A DNA stretch of 44,034 nucleotides from an uncultured Muribaculaceae bacterium. GTDB taxonomy: Bacteria > Bacteroidota > Bacteroidia > Bacteroidales > Muribaculaceae. This document shows positions 15,960 through 25,512 of this stretch, piece after piece. The stretch's first letter is position 1; every line of letters begins with the position of its first letter. The stretch covers positions 1 to 44,034 of the forward strand of contig CANQRV010000019.1 in the NCBI GenBank assembly GCA_947626355.1. The letters are read 5' to 3'. Position numbers and translations under genes: made by a program. The notes under the pieces were generated by a model. The model was not told the origin of the DNA. It saw only the letters and a program-made list of their open reading frames with translations, and made no database searches.

Positions 15960-18900
15960 TCACTTCACCCGGCGCAATTCCGACTCCGACACATACCACA
16001 CCCATCCTTCCACGAGCTCATAGCTACCTGCCGAGGCTATGAGCTCCATATATTTCTTCACCTGCCTCCGGTGGTCGTGCCATCCCACGCTACTGCCGAA
16101 TTTATAATCGACCACCACGGCGCGGCGTCCGTCGGGGCTCACCATCACCCTGTCAGGACGGTGGGTGCCTCTCTGGCTGTAGATGTCGCGCTCGCTCATC
16201 ACCTTCCAGTCTCCGCCATACCAGGGGGCGACCTCCGGCATCTCGAGGGCCTCACTCAGTAGAGCCTCCATCTCCAGGGCCTCGGCCGACGTGATGCGGC
16301 CGCGCATCCGCACCTTTTCCACGGCGCCGTGCAGGTCGCCGCGCCGCTCAGTCATCTGCATGATGGCGTGTAGCTTCTCGCCGCGCTCGGTCTCGGCTGT
16401 GGATTCATCGCCTCCGTCGGCCTCCACGTAGTGGAGCTGGTTGAGATGGGAGTTGGAGTCGTAACGGTCGATGATGAAGTGGCGTGTCTCTCTGGCCGCC
16501 GGCGCTTCATGGCGCGAGGGGCGGCCGTAGGTGATCGACGCCACCTCTCCGTCGCCGGTCCTCGTCATTTCGAAGCCGCATGGATCCGCCACGTATTCCT
16601 CGCCTGCGCACTTGCCTCCGTTCTCCTCAGGATCGCAGAGCTTCATGAGTTCCTGCGATATGCGTCCCTCGTCGCGCGATGTGGGGCGCTTCGCGTAGAC
16701 GTGGAGCTCGTCGACGGCGCGGGTGAACGCCACGTAATATGTATTGACCGAGTCCATCAGGTAGGCGTCGACATACCGGCGCAGGGTGGCTTCGTGGGGA
16801 GTGTCCTCGAGATTCCCGTCGAGCACCACCGGCACCCACGGCGGGAGAACTCCGCTCTCGAGGCTCTCCGGAGAGGGTCTCACCCACGCCCATTCCTCCT
16901 TGTTTTTACCAGGCAGCAGCTCGCTGTCGGCCTTGGGGATGATGACGCATGGAAACTCCAGTCCCTTCGACTTATGGATGGTCATCACCTGCACCGCGTC
17001 GGTGGTCTCGGGGCTCGACACCGCCTTGTCCTTGCCTCGGGTGTCCCACCATTCGAGGAAGGAGCCGATGTCGGTGGAATGTCCCTCGCAGTATTCGGTC
17101 ACAAGGTCCTGGAAGGCGGCGAGATAGATGGCTTCGGAAGAGGCGGCGGCAGGGGAGAGGCATCTCTCGGCCAGCGCCTCGACGAGGGCCGGAAGCGCCA
17201 CCGTCTGCATGTCGGAGGCTATGGAGGCGAGCGCGTCGCCGGCCTCGGTGTCGGTCTCGTAGCGGGCCACGTGTTCCGACGGGTCCATCTCCGGATGGCG
17301 CATTGTGTAGTAGGCCAGGCCCGCCGTGCCACCGGTTTCCATACCGGTGTTGATGGTGCGAAGGGCGTTGACTATCATCTCCACCGCCGGCGAGCCGCCG
17401 ATGCGCAGCGACTCCTCGCTCACCACCTCGATGGGGCTCTCCCCCTCGGGGAGGTGCAGGTTGTAGGAGTTGATGGAGGCGATCACCATCTGCCCGTCGT
17501 CGTTGGTGCGTACGAGCACGGCCACGTCGCGCATGCGGTAGCCGCGCTCCAGCATCTCCCTGACCTTCGGCCCGATATAGGGGAACGGCACGCTTTCTCC
17601 CTCGTCGTTGTCGCCGCTGTAGGCGTCTACGAAGTCGATCTCCACATATCCCCGGTCGTCCGTGTGGTGGGGACGCTGCACCACGTTGCCGTAGAGCTCC
17701 CGGAGGTTGATGTATCCGGAGTCGGCGCCGTGCATCTCCTCGCTCAGCGCCTTGAAGAAATAGTTGTTGAATTCCACTATCCTGCGGCGGCTGCGCCAGT
17801 TGGTGTTCTCCTCGGGTGTGAGCCCGGCGGCGTGATGGCCCGGGAACTGCCGCGGCACCGTAGTGGTGATCAGCTCCGGCTCCGCGTTGCGGAAGCGGTA
17901 GATGCTCTGCTTGGCGTCGCCGATGATGAGGTTGTCCTGGCCGCGCCCCATGCTCTCGGCCACTAAGGGATGAAGCACCTCCCACTGGAGCCGCGAGGTG
18001 TCCTGGAACTCGTCGATGAGGTAATGGTTGATGCGCGAGCCGAGGCGCTCGTAGATGAAGGGGGCGTCGTCGTCGCCGATGATGCGGCGAAGTATGGAGT
18101 TGGTCTCGCCGATCTGCACCGAGTTGGTGGTCTCGAGATATTCGCCTGTCTTCTTCCTCACCTCCATGATTAGCCCCAGGAAGGGGAGGAGGCGGTCGTA
18201 GATGCTCCAGAGCCTGTAGGCGGGCGACATCAGCTCTTCGCGCCATGCCTCGTGGAGGGCGTAGGCTTCGGCAGCCGCCTCGCGCAGCTCGCCGAGCGTG
18301 GTGTCGGGGAGCTTCCTGACGAGCGCGGCCTTCACGGCCTCCTCGCCGGAGTCCCAGGTGAGCCATTTCGTCTTTGTGTCGAGGTCTGTGGGACGGCTCG
18401 AGAGCGCCTTCTTCACCTGGCTCCACATATATCTCCGGGAGTCTTTCTCGATGTCGAGGCCCTGGGCGGCGAAGAGGAGGGGTAGCGCCCTCATGGCTCC
18501 GAGCATCGCGGTGTGGAGCTTCTTCAGCCGGGCCTCCACGCGACGCGCCGCCTGGCCGTAGGCACGGCCGAAGTCGGGATGCTCCCCGGCCCAGAGGTCG
18601 AGGTCTTCCCTGATCTGCTTGAAGTCCTCGCTCTCCAGCCGCTTGATGCTTCCGATGATCCTGCGGTAGACCGACGTGGAGGCGGTGCTGTCCTGAAACA
18701 CGTTCCATCCCTTGTTGTCGTTCCTCTGGGCTTTCCTCATGATGTGCGAGGCCCAGTATTCGCCGCGGGGGTTGCGTCGGGCGTCGATGTCGTCGAGGAG
18801 AGCCTTGAGCGATGCCTCGGCCACGTAGTCGCTGTCGAGCTCGATCTGGTAGGTGTCGTTGAGGTCGGTCTCATAGGCGAAGGTGCGCAGGATGGTCTGG

Positions 18901-19274
18901 AAGAAGGAGTCGATTGTCGACACCTTGAAGTCGCTGTAGTTGTTGAGCAGCACGGCGAGCGCCTCGCCCGCCATCTTCGCGATCAGGGCCGTGGATGAAC
19001 CGGTGAGCTCGCGGAGCTCGGCGAGATAGGGTGTCCCGGGGGTGGGACGGGAGAGCTCGGCGAGACGCTCCACTATGCGCTGCTTCATCTCGTTGGTGGC
19101 CTTGTTGGTGAAGGTCACGGCGAGGATGCGCGGCAGAGCGTCGGCCAGCTCCTCCTTGAAGCGCAGACGGTGGCTGCCGTCGTCGGCGGTGGCCACGAGG
19201 TAGTCGGTGATGAATGTGCGTGCCAGCGTGTAGGTCTTGCCCGACCCGGCGGAGGCTCGTTGCAGGTGCAGCAT
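15960..19274 (-). CDS. addA: UvrD/RecB-type helicase-nuclease, AddA-like
   Basis: Protein of 1104 aa. Superfamily 1A helicase motifs run in order: Walker A ASAGSGKTYTLA near residue 7, DEFQDTS near 420, QSIYRFRNAEPEL, and the late motifs TIHKSKGLEFPCVI near 765 and YVAFTRA near 850. The C-terminal 200 residues form a PD-(D/E)XK nuclease of the RecB/AddA type, with DRVMV and VVVDYKFG near 1055. Such enzymes, with an AddB partner, process double-strand breaks for RecA. No addB is found in this window, unlike the usual side-by-side arrangement. The gene follows the SUI1/YciH gene by 56 nt on the same strand, and its 3' end lies only 22 nt from the convergent radical SAM remnant. Confidence 0.9.
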   Translation of the reverse strand: MLHLQRASAGSGKTYTLARTFITDYLVATADDGSHRLRFKEELADALPRILAVTFTNKATNEMKQRIVERLAELSRPTPGTPYLAELRELTGSSTALIAKMAGEALAVLLNNYSDFKVSTIDSFFQTILRTFAYETDLNDTYQIELDSDYVAEASLKALLDDIDARRNPRGEYWASHIMRKAQRNDNKGWNVFQDSTASTSVYRRIIGSIKRLESEDFKQIREDLDLWAGEHPDFGRAYGQAARRVEARLKKLHTAMLGAMRALPLLFAAQGLDIEKDSRRYMWSQVKKALSSRPTDLDTKTKWLTWDSGEEAVKAALVRKLPDTTLGELREAAAEAYALHEAWREELMSPAYRLWSIYDRLLPFLGLIMEVRKKTGEYLETTNSVQIGETNSILRRIIGDDDAPFIYERLGSRINHYLIDEFQDTSRLQWEVLHPLVAESMGRGQDNLIIGDAKQSIYRFRNAEPELITTTVPRQFPGHHAAGLTPEENTNWRSRRRIVEFNNYFFKALSEEMHGADSGYINLRELYGNVVQRPHHTDDRGYVEIDFVDAYSGDNDEGESVPFPYIGPKVREMLERGYRMRDVAVLVRTNDDGQMVIASINSYNLHLPEGESPIEVVSEESLRIGGSPAVEMIVNALRTINTGMETGGTAGLAYYTMRHPEMDPSEHVARYETDTEAGDALASIASDMQTVALPALVEALAERCLSPAAASSEAIYLAAFQDLVTEYCEGHSTDIGSFLEWWDTRGKDKAVSSPETTDAVQVMTIHKSKGLEFPCVIIPKADSELLPGKNKEEWAWVRPSPESLESGVLPPWVPVVLDGNLEDTPHEATLRRYVDAYLMDSVNTYYVAFTRAVDELHVYAKRPTSRDEGRISQELMKLCDPEENGGKCAGEEYVADPCGFEMTRTGDGEVASITYGRPSRHEAPAARETRHFIIDRYDSNSHLNQLHYVEADGGDESTAETERGEKLHAIMQMTERRGDLHGAVEKVRMRGRITSAEALEMEALLSEALEMPEVAPWYGGDWKVMSERDIYSQRGTHRPDRVMVSPDGRRAVVVDYKFGSSVGWHDHRRQVKKYMELIASAGSYELVEGWVWYVSESELRRVK

Positions 19275-19330
19275 AGTGTGTCAGGATGTAGGGTGAACGG
19301 GTATATGGAACGTGTCGTCCGGCCGGGGGC

Positions 19331-19669
19331 CTAACGGCATCTGAAGCCTTTGGAGCGGAGGAAGGCGGCCGCGTCGTCGCGCCGGTCGCCCTGGACGAGG
19401 ATCTCGCTTTCCCTCCATGAGCCTCCGACGCCCAGCTTCTTCTTCATCTCGGAGGCGAGCGCCTCCACGGCCTCGGCGCCGATGGTGAGGCCCTCTATGA
19501 TGGTCGCGGGCTTTCCCTTGCGTCCTTTTTTCTCATAAACGATGTGCAGGGGGCCTGTCTGCCGCGGGGCGACAGGCGAGGCCGGCTCTTCCGGGGTGGT
19601 CGCGGAGGGGTCGGCCTGTGGCAGTGTGGCGCGGAGAGCGGAGAGCTTCTCCTTCCAGTCGAGTTCCAT
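19331..19669 (-). CDS. SUI1/YciH-family translation initiation factor-like protein
   Basis: Protein of 112 aa. The last 75 residues are a SUI1 (eIF1-like) fold: HIVYEKKGRKGKPATIIEGL, the conserved LASEMKKKLGVGGSW, then EILVQGDRRDDAAAFLRSKGF. The N-terminal 35 residues are low-complexity. Bacterial YciH relatives can influence start-codon selection and translation under stress, but their role is minor and unproved here. The start lies 4 nt after the porin stop codon, so it is in the same operon. Confidence 0.9.
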   Translation of the reverse strand: MELDWKEKLSALRATLPQADPSATTPEEPASPVAPRQTGPLHIVYEKKGRKGKPATIIEGLTIGAEAVEALASEMKKKLGVGGSWRESEILVQGDRRDDAAAFLRSKGFRCR

Positions 19670-19673
19670 TATG

Positions 19674-20849
19674 TCAGAATATTACCTGAAGGCGGGCCAT
19701 GAAGCCGTTGAGGGTGCGCGGCCCGACGCCGGCACGGTCCCACACGTAGGTGTAGCTGTAGTGGAGGCGCGCTATCATGTATTTGTTGATGTAGTAGTTG
19801 AAAGTCACCGAGAAGTCGTTGAGGCGTCCGCCGAAGATGGCTGCCTTGCGGTCGCTTAGCGAGGTGTAGTTGTAGTCGAGCACACATTCGAGCGATTTCG
19901 CCTTCGGCGTGGCGAGGCCGCCGTCGAGGAAGTTGTAGCCATACCCGTCGCCGAGGATGAGGCCGCGCAGCATCACGTAGGCGCCCTGCCCCCGGAAGTT
20001 GTGGAGGCCGCTGCGGCGGTTCACCTGGTTGAAGTAGTACTGCGACTCAAGGGCCACGCGGTCGTAGCTGAGAAGCAGCTCCGGGGAGAATTTCCACTGG
20101 TTCATCGAGTGGTCGACGAGGGCGTTGATGGCCGTCACCTGGCTCACGCGGGTAGGCCAGTTGGATTTGAACTGGAAACTGTCGTGCACGTCGCGCTCCT
20201 CGCCGTCCTCGTCGTAGCGGAAGTCGCGCTGGGGTGTGGAGAAGGCGCCGCTGATGCCAACCTGCACAGTCTTTCCGTCGCTGTGTATCGGCCGGTAGAC
20301 GAGTCGTGACCTTACTCCGTAGCCTTCCTGGTTGAACTGATTGGGCGTCAGTATCACTTTCGATGCCGACGGCTCCGCATGCACGCTCACCGTGGCAAGG
20401 AAATCCTCCGGATAATACACGAACATCGCGCCGAGCTGGCGGTCGTCGTTGAAGACCGCGTTGCTCACAGGCTCTTCCATCGTGACTTTCATCGACGAGC
20501 TCGTGGCGCTCTGGAGGCCGTACTGATGTATGAACGAGCCTATGCGCACAAGCGCTTTGTCGCTGAAGTTATATCCGATGTAGACGTCCTTGAGGCCCAC
20601 CTTGTTGTAGGCGAAGCCCACGTCTACCTTCGCGTCCCATTTCCCGTAGCTCATCTTGGCTCCGAGCCTAACGTCGGGGATGGACACTCCATCCTTGAAA
20701 AGCTCCTTCTGGGGGGAGGCGTAGAGCGCTCCGTCGAGGAGTATGCGTCCGGTCGGCGCTATCTTGAATTTCGGCTCGTCGGAATCCTGGGCCGTGATCA
20801 TTCCCGCGCCTAAGGCTGCGGCGATGAATGCTGCGTATAGTTTCTTCAT
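19674..20849 (-). CDS. OprO/OprP-like outer membrane porin (phosphate-selective type)
   Basis: Protein of 391 aa. After a signal peptide (MKKLYAAFIAAALGAGMITAQ) comes a beta-barrel pattern of alternating strands. The N-terminal strand region FKIAPTGRILLDGALY resembles the OprO/P family, and the last residue is Phe (MARLQVIF), as expected for BAM recognition. Pseudomonas family members take up phosphate or polyphosphate. Pairing with an acid phosphatase directly upstream supports a phosphate role, although the selectivity residues cannot be judged from sequence alone. The start was moved 16 codons downstream of the longest frame to put the signal peptide first. Confidence 0.82.
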   Translation of the reverse strand: MKKLYAAFIAAALGAGMITAQDSDEPKFKIAPTGRILLDGALYASPQKELFKDGVSIPDVRLGAKMSYGKWDAKVDVGFAYNKVGLKDVYIGYNFSDKALVRIGSFIHQYGLQSATSSSMKVTMEEPVSNAVFNDDRQLGAMFVYYPEDFLATVSVHAEPSASKVILTPNQFNQEGYGVRSRLVYRPIHSDGKTVQVGISGAFSTPQRDFRYDEDGEERDVHDSFQFKSNWPTRVSQVTAINALVDHSMNQWKFSPELLLSYDRVALESQYYFNQVNRRSGLHNFRGQGAYVMLRGLILGDGYGYNFLDGGLATPKAKSLECVLDYNYTSLSDRKAAIFGGRLNDFSVTFNYYINKYMIARLHYSYTYVWDRAGVGPRTLNGFMARLQVIF

Positions 20850-20882
20850 GACTTTTGAATAGGTTATAGTGGATGTCTGATG

Positions 20883-20938
20883 GGGGACGCCCCTCAAGGG
20901 GGCCCCCCGGTGGTTATCTGGATGTGTGGGGCGTCCCC
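20883..20938 (-). repeat. 11-bp inverted repeat at the phosphatase-porin junction
   Basis: GGGGACGCCCC (20883-20893) and GGGGCGTCCCC (20928-20938) are exact reverse complements, separated by 34 nt that also contain a GGGGGCCCCCC palindrome. The right arm lies in the last codons of the phosphatase and the left arm before the porin start. In mRNA it could fold into a large GC-rich structure and set the relative output or stability of the two genes. Confidence 0.5.
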
Positions 20939-21708
20939 GGTTTCACCTTACCCTCTTTCTGGAGCCTGGCGAATTCCTTCTTGGCTTTGGCGAGCTGGCT
21001 GGCGAAGCCCTCGTCGGCATGGAGGCGTGCCACTGCTCCGGAGGCGGTGATGCGTCCGGCGTCGACGTCGCTCTGGAAGTGGTAGCCGCAGATCACGCGG
21101 CTCTCGCCCATCTCGAAGCCGCGCTTCAGAATCTCGTTCTGCCGGTCGGGGTTGATCTCGGAGAGCACGAGCGCCGTGGCCCATCCTATCGAGGTGTGGC
21201 CCGAGGGGTAGGAGCCGTTGGTGGAGAGCTCCGCCTGCTGCTCCGGATTGCAGGTGTCCTCGCCGAAATAGGCGTAGGGACGCGTGCGGTTGTAGTGGTT
21301 CTTGGCCTCGCGGGTGGCGAGGTCGCCGGCGTCCTCGCGCATGCCCACCACAAGCCTGTAGATCTCAGGAGTGCCCTCTTTGGTGATGGGGATGCCGAAC
21401 GCCTCCGAGAATGCCCTGGGCACTCCGTCGCCGTTTACCCTCGCGTCCTGGAAGGCCTGCTCGCCGCGCTCCGTGTTGCGCATCGATTTGCCCCAGTTGT
21501 AGCGGGCCTGATCGTAGAGAAAAGCGATGGAGGCGGCGTCAGGTGGACCCGGCAGGAGCTCGAGGCTGTTGGGGAGGTCGCCCTCCTGGAGGAAGTAGAC
21601 CTCCGGGTTGGTGCGGTGGTCCTTGACTTTGACTGCGGTGGTCTGCGCCGCGGCGCCGAAGCTTAATGCCCAGGCGAGGATGCCGATGCTGAATAGGGAT
21701 CTGATCAT
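20914..21708 (-). CDS. Class A acid phosphatase (PAP2 superfamily, PhoN-like)
   Basis: Protein of 264 aa from ATG 21708, with a signal peptide (MIRSLFSIGILAWALSFGAAAQ). All three PAP2 motifs are present: K-x6-RP as KNHYNRTRP, PSGH within the class A signature GSYPSGHT, and SR-x5-H-x3-D as SRVICGYHFQSD. Class A phosphatases release phosphate from a broad range of organic phosphomonoesters in the periplasm. Its placement before a phosphate-type porin suggests a phosphate-scavenging pair. An in-frame ATG 18 codons upstream (MIINKPETS) is possible but would bury the signal peptide. Confidence 0.92.
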   Translation of the reverse strand: MIRSLFSIGILAWALSFGAAAQTTAVKVKDHRTNPEVYFLQEGDLPNSLELLPGPPDAASIAFLYDQARYNWGKSMRNTERGEQAFQDARVNGDGVPRAFSEAFGIPITKEGTPEIYRLVVGMREDAGDLATREAKNHYNRTRPYAYFGEDTCNPEQQAELSTNGSYPSGHTSIGWATALVLSEINPDRQNEILKRGFEMGESRVICGYHFQSDVDAGRITASGAVARLHADEGFASQLAKAKKEFARLQKEGKVKPGTPHTSR

Positions 21709-21786
21709 GGCGTGTGGTGTTTTAAGATTTTTTAATGAAGTTTCAGGTTTGTTTATAATCATACAACACCCCCGCGCCATGATGGT

Positions 21787-22875
21787 TTATTGGAGCATGG
21801 CGTTTAATTCCTCGAAATTGGAGGCGCGGGCCACAAGCTCTCCTTCCGGGCTGTAGACGAAGAAGGCCGGAAGCTCCGTCACGTTGTAGTTGCGGGCTGT
21901 CGTGGAATATTCACCCTCGGGGTCGTAGACGGTGGTCCAGGGGAGGTTGGCGGCGGCGTCGCGCCATGCGTAGCGGTCGGGATCGAGTGAGACGTTGTAG
22001 ATCTCCACTCCGCGGTTTCTGTAGACCTTCAGCAGCTCGCGGTTGAAGGCCGGCGACTCGGGAGCCGTGAGCAGTGAGAACGCCACTACGGTCTTTTTCC
22101 CTTTTCCGGCCACCTGCGAGAGCTTCTTCTCCGCGCCGTTTTCGTCCTGGAGGGCGATGTCGATGATCCTCAGCTCCTCGGCCGCGATGGTGGTGTGGCG
22201 ACCCAGAGCCTTGTTGCGCATCTTCATGGCGTCGGTGGCAGCCGCCTCGAGCAGGGGCGTGTGGGGGTCGGAGGGGCTGTGCTGGCGATAGGCCGTGGCC
22301 ACGGCTGCGAAATACTTGTAGTCGTCGCCGCTGCCGGGATTGTAGAGCGGCTTGTCGCCCACGGTCTTCGTCAGTATGTAGTAGGTCACTATCCTGCCGG
22401 GGTTGGGCTGCATGTAGGTGGTGTAGACGTGTCGCTTGAAGGCGTCCATGCTGTCGGCGGGGAGACCGGCGCTCCGGGCCATGAGCTCCCTCTCGAAGGC
22501 GGCGAGGGCCTTGGCGCCGTCGCTCCCCTCGAGGGTGTAGTCAAGGCCGAAGCCTTTGAGGGTGGTGGCCACGGTGATGGTCTCCACGGAGTCGACGGGC
22601 ACGTAGATGTAGCGGCCGTCGAGGCTGAGGCGGTAGATCTCCGGGGCGCCCGGCGAGGTCATGGCGATGCTGAAGTCGCCGTCGGTGTCGATGCGCGTGG
22701 AGTCGAGGGCCACCCATTCCCCCTGGAAGCCGGGCTTCTCGATCACGATCGAGCCGCTGTCGGCGCCTTCCACCTTACCCTGGATCCTGAATTTCGATTC
22801 GCCGCACCCGCCGGCAGCCGCCATAGTGAGCAGCAGCGCGGCGTAGCCGGCCTTGAGGTATGCTTTTGATGTCAT
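21787..22875 (-). CDS. DUF4369/thioredoxin-fold lipoprotein without the CxxC motif
   Basis: Protein of 362 aa with a lipoprotein signal (MTSKAYLKAGYAALLLTMAA, lipobox ending at Cys24). An N-terminal DUF4369-like beta domain (FRIQGKVEGADSGSIVIEK ... ALDSTRIDTDGDFSI) is followed by a helical region and a C-terminal thioredoxin-like fold (KKTVVAFSLLTAPESPAFN ... VEIYNVSLDPDRYAWRDAA ... YNVTELPAFFVYSPEGELV). The place where TlpA/ResA proteins carry WCxxC reads LLTAPES, with no cysteine. The cis-Pro loop (TELPAF) is kept. It is therefore unlikely to be a redox enzyme and may be a binding or scaffolding relative. It is the first gene of the minus-strand run leading to the phosphatase. Confidence 0.82.
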   Translation of the reverse strand: MTSKAYLKAGYAALLLTMAAAGGCGESKFRIQGKVEGADSGSIVIEKPGFQGEWVALDSTRIDTDGDFSIAMTSPGAPEIYRLSLDGRYIYVPVDSVETITVATTLKGFGLDYTLEGSDGAKALAAFERELMARSAGLPADSMDAFKRHVYTTYMQPNPGRIVTYYILTKTVGDKPLYNPGSGDDYKYFAAVATAYRQHSPSDPHTPLLEAAATDAMKMRNKALGRHTTIAAEELRIIDIALQDENGAEKKLSQVAGKGKKTVVAFSLLTAPESPAFNRELLKVYRNRGVEIYNVSLDPDRYAWRDAAANLPWTTVYDPEGEYSTTARNYNVTELPAFFVYSPEGELVARASNFEELNAMLQ

Positions 22876-22904
22876 TTCCTGATGTTGTTGTTGGTTTGTG
22901 GATG

Positions 22905-22912
22905 CAAAGTTA
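22905..22912 (-). promoter_or_regulatory. -7 box upstream of the DUF4369 lipoprotein gene
   Basis: TAACTTTG on the minus strand (22912-22905), about 30 nt before the ATG at 22875. The -33 element is not clear. It probably serves the lipoprotein-phosphatase-porin-SUI1-addA run. Confidence 0.5.
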
Positions 22913-22997
22913 GGAAATATTCGGCAAAAAACGGCCCTCATCACATCCCCTCATGCCATTTGTCGGGGTTTTATGCTCTTAATTCCGCTTTTTTTCG

Positions 22998-23005
22998 TAA
23001 CTTTG
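22998..23005 (+). promoter_or_regulatory. -7 box upstream of pnp
   Basis: TAACTTTG at 22998-23005, followed by a leader of about 105 nt that can form a GCGGCC/GGCCGC hairpin at about 23053-23076. PNPase genes in other bacteria are autoregulated through leader structure; whether that applies here is unknown. Confidence 0.5.
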
Positions 23006-23115
23006 CGCGAATTTTATAATTAAGGTGAACTGATTTTTTCACAGCTCAGAGAGCGGCCCCGACCGAACGGCCGCCCGCTTACATCGAAAGCGAAGAAAAA
23101 CAAGAAAGATTTTTT

Positions 23116-25449
23116 ATGTTAAAGCCAATCAAAAAGACCATCGAGCTTGGCGACGGCCGCACGATTACCATCGAGACCGGTAAGCTGGCCAAGCAGGCCG
23201 ATGGTGCGGTGGAGGTGAGGATGGGCAACACTATGCTCCTCGCCACTGTCTGCTCGGCCGCCGAGGCCAACGACGGCGTGGATTTCATGCCCCTCACAGT
23301 CGAGTATAAGGAGAAATACTCCTCCATAGGCCGCTATCCCGGCGGATTCCTCAAGAGGGAGGGTCGCGCCAGCGATTACGAGATCCTTACCTCGCGTCTC
23401 GTCGACCGTGTGCTCCGTCCCCTTTTCCCCGACAACTACCACGCTGAGACTTTCGTCAACGTCACCCTCTATTCGGCCGATGAGAACGAGGCTCCCGACG
23501 CCCTCGCCGGCATCGCCGCCTCCGCCGCCCTCATGGTGAGCGACGTCCCCTTCCAGGGTCCTATTTCCGAGGTGCGCGTGGCAAGGGTCGACGGCCAGTG
23601 GGTCATCAACCCCACTTTCGAGCAGATGGAGAAGGCCGACATCGAGCTGATGGTCGGCGCCACCTACGACAACATCATGATGGTGGAGGGCGAGATGAAC
23701 GAGGTCTCTGAGGCCGAGCTCCTCGAGGCCCTCAAGGTTGCCCACGAGGAGATCAAGAAGCAGTGTCTCGCCCAGATAGAGCTCATGAAGGAGGCCGGAA
23801 AGGAGACCAAACGCGAATATTGCCATGAGGTCAACGATGAGGATCTTCGCAAGGATGTCGCTGAGAAATGCTACGACAGGGCCTATGCCATCGCACGCGC
23901 CGGAAACGCCGACAAGCACTGGCGCGCCGACAGCTTCCAGACCGTGGTCGACGAATATATCGAGCAGCTCCCTCCCATGACCGAAGAGCAGCTCGCCAAC
24001 TACACCGAGGAGCAGCGCGTGGCCATGGTGAAGAGATACTACCACGATGTGGAGAAGGAGGCAATGCGCCGCTGCGTGCTCGACGAAGGTATCCGCCTCG
24101 ACGGCCGCTCCACTACCGATATCCGCCCAATCTGGTGTGAGGTAGACTATCTGCCCGGCCCCCACGGAGCCGCCATCTTCACCCGCGGCGAGACCCAGGC
24201 TCTCGTCACCGCAACGCTCGGAACGACACTCGACGAGAAAATCGTCGATGACGTGCTCAACCAGAGCAAGGAGCGCTTCCTCCTCCATTATAACTTCCCC
24301 CCGTTCTCCACAGGCGAGGCCCGCCCCGTGAGAGGCGTCGGCCGCCGCGAGATAGGCCACGGCAATCTCGCCCACCGCGCCCTCAAGAGGATGTTCCCCG
24401 ATGATTTCCCCTACACCTGCCGCATCGTCTCTGATATCCTCGAGAGCAACGGCTCTTCCTCCATGGCTACCGTCTGCGGCGGCACCCTCGCCCTGCTCGA
24501 CGCCGGCGTCAGGATGAAGCGTCCGGTAGCCGGCGTGGCAATGGGTCTCATCTCCGACAAGGGCAACGTGAAATACGCCATCCTTTCCGATATTCTCGGC
24601 GACGAGGACCATCTCGGCGACATGGACTTCAAGGTGACAGGCACCGAGAAAGGCATCACCGCCACCCAGATGGACATCAAGTGCGACGGCCTCAGCTATG
24701 AGGTGCTCGAGAAGGCTCTCGAGCAGGCCCGCCTCGGCCGCCTCCACATCCTTGGCATCATCAACGAGACAATCCCTGCTCCGAGGGAAGACTACAAGCC
24801 TCACGTGCCGCGCCTCGTCACCATCGAGATTCCGAAGGAGATGATCGGCGCCGTCATCGGCCCGCAGGGCAAGGTGATCCAGGGCATCCAGGAGGAGACA
24901 GGCACCGTCATCTCGATCGACGAGGACGAGAAGCTCGGCATCGGCCGCGTGGAGATCGCCTCGAAGGAGAAGGCCGGCCTCGACGCCGCGCTCGCCAAGA
25001 TCAAGGCCATCGTGGCCCAGCCCGAGGAGGGCGAGATCTACGAGGGCACCGTGCGCTCTATCCTTGACTTCGGCGCTTTCGTTGAGTTCATGCCCGGACG
25101 CGACGGACTTCTCCACATCAGCGAAATCTCCTGGGACCGCCTCGACTCCATGGAGCAGAGCGGCCTGAAGGAGGGCGACAAGGTGAAGGTGAAGCTCATC
25201 GAGATCGACAAGAAGACCGGCAAGTTCCGCCTCTCGATGCGTGTGCTCACTCCGCGCCCCGAGGGATACGTGGAGCGTGAGGGGCGTCCGCGCCGCGAGG
25301 GGGGCGACCGTGGCCCGCGCCGCGAGGGCGACAGGGGTCCGCGCCGCGACGGTGACCGTGGCCCGCGCCGCGAGGGCGACAGAGGTCCGCGCCGCGAGGG
25401 CGGCGACCGTGGCCCGCGTCAGTTCAAGCCGCGCCACAACGAGGATTGA
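23116..25449 (+). CDS. pnp: Polyribonucleotide nucleotidyltransferase (PNPase)
   Basis: Protein of 777 aa. It has two RNase PH-like domains (about 1-240 and 310-540; [28 protein letters not shown] active-site region is present), separated by the all-helical linker. A KH domain follows at about 565-630 ([15 protein letters not shown]), then an S1 domain at about 636-710 ([20 protein letters not shown]). The enzyme degrades RNA 3' to 5' by phosphorolysis. The tail from 713 is a basic, disordered repeat of DRGPRREG units, similar to RGG-type RNA-binding tails. There is no rpsO gene upstream, unlike in proteobacteria. A perfect palindrome ends the transcript. Confidence 0.97.
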   Translation: MLKPIKKTIELGDGRTITIETGKLAKQADGAVEVRMGNTMLLATVCSAAEANDGVDFMPLTVEYKEKYSSIGRYPGGFLKREGRASDYEILTSRLVDRVLRPLFPDNYHAETFVNVTLYSADENEAPDALAGIAASAALMVSDVPFQGPISEVRVARVDGQWVINPTFEQMEKADIELMVGATYDNIMMVEGEMNEVSEAELLEALKVAHEEIKKQCLAQIELMKEAGKETKREYCHEVNDEDLRKDVAEKCYDRAYAIARAGNADKHWRADSFQTVVDEYIEQLPPMTEEQLANYTEEQRVAMVKRYYHDVEKEAMRRCVLDEGIRLDGRSTTDIRPIWCEVDYLPGPHGAAIFTRGETQALVTATLGTTLDEKIVDDVLNQSKERFLLHYNFPPFSTGEARPVRGVGRREIGHGNLAHRALKRMFPDDFPYTCRIVSDILESNGSSSMATVCGGTLALLDAGVRMKRPVAGVAMGLISDKGNVKYAILSDILGDEDHLGDMDFKVTGTEKGITATQMDIKCDGLSYEVLEKALEQARLGRLHILGIINETIPAPREDYKPHVPRLVTIEIPKEMIGAVIGPQGKVIQGIQEETGTVISIDEDEKLGIGRVEIASKEKAGLDAALAKIKAIVAQPEEGEIYEGTVRSILDFGAFVEFMPGRDGLLHISEISWDRLDSMEQSGLKEGDKVKVKLIEIDKKTGKFRLSMRVLTPRPEGYVEREGRPRREGGDRGPRREGDRGPRRDGDRGPRREGDRGPRREGGDRGPRQFKPRHNED
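25306..25422 (+). repeat. 24-bp tandem repeats coding DRGPRREG in the PNPase tail
   Basis: Units begin at 25306, 25330, 25354, 25378 (27 nt, with an extra Gly codon) and 25405 (partial). Near-identical codons indicate recent slippage or unequal exchange, so the copy number probably varies between strains. Confidence 0.85.
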
Positions 25450-25464
25450 TTTCCCCGATACCCG

Positions 25465-25512
25465 CATATAAGAGGAGGGGCGACCGTCGACGGTCGCCCC
25501 TCCTCTTATATG
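25465..25512. terminator. Perfect 48-bp palindrome between convergent pnp and the Omp28-like gene
   Basis: Two 24-nt arms (25465-25488 and 25489-25512) are exact reverse complements with no spacer, centred on GTCGAC. It lies 16 nt after the pnp stop and 32 nt before the stop of the opposite gene, so it can end transcripts from both sides. The length is well above what termination requires. Confidence 0.8.

Noticed and set aside
25306..25422. CRISPR-like array
   Set aside because: The units are adjacent 24-bp coding repeats with no spacers and lie in frame within pnp.
23119..25467. A 782-codon open frame on the minus strand across pnp
   Set aside because: It is a shadow frame created by the GC-rich third codon positions of pnp. 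It has no recognisable domains, and pnp is unmistakable on the other strand.
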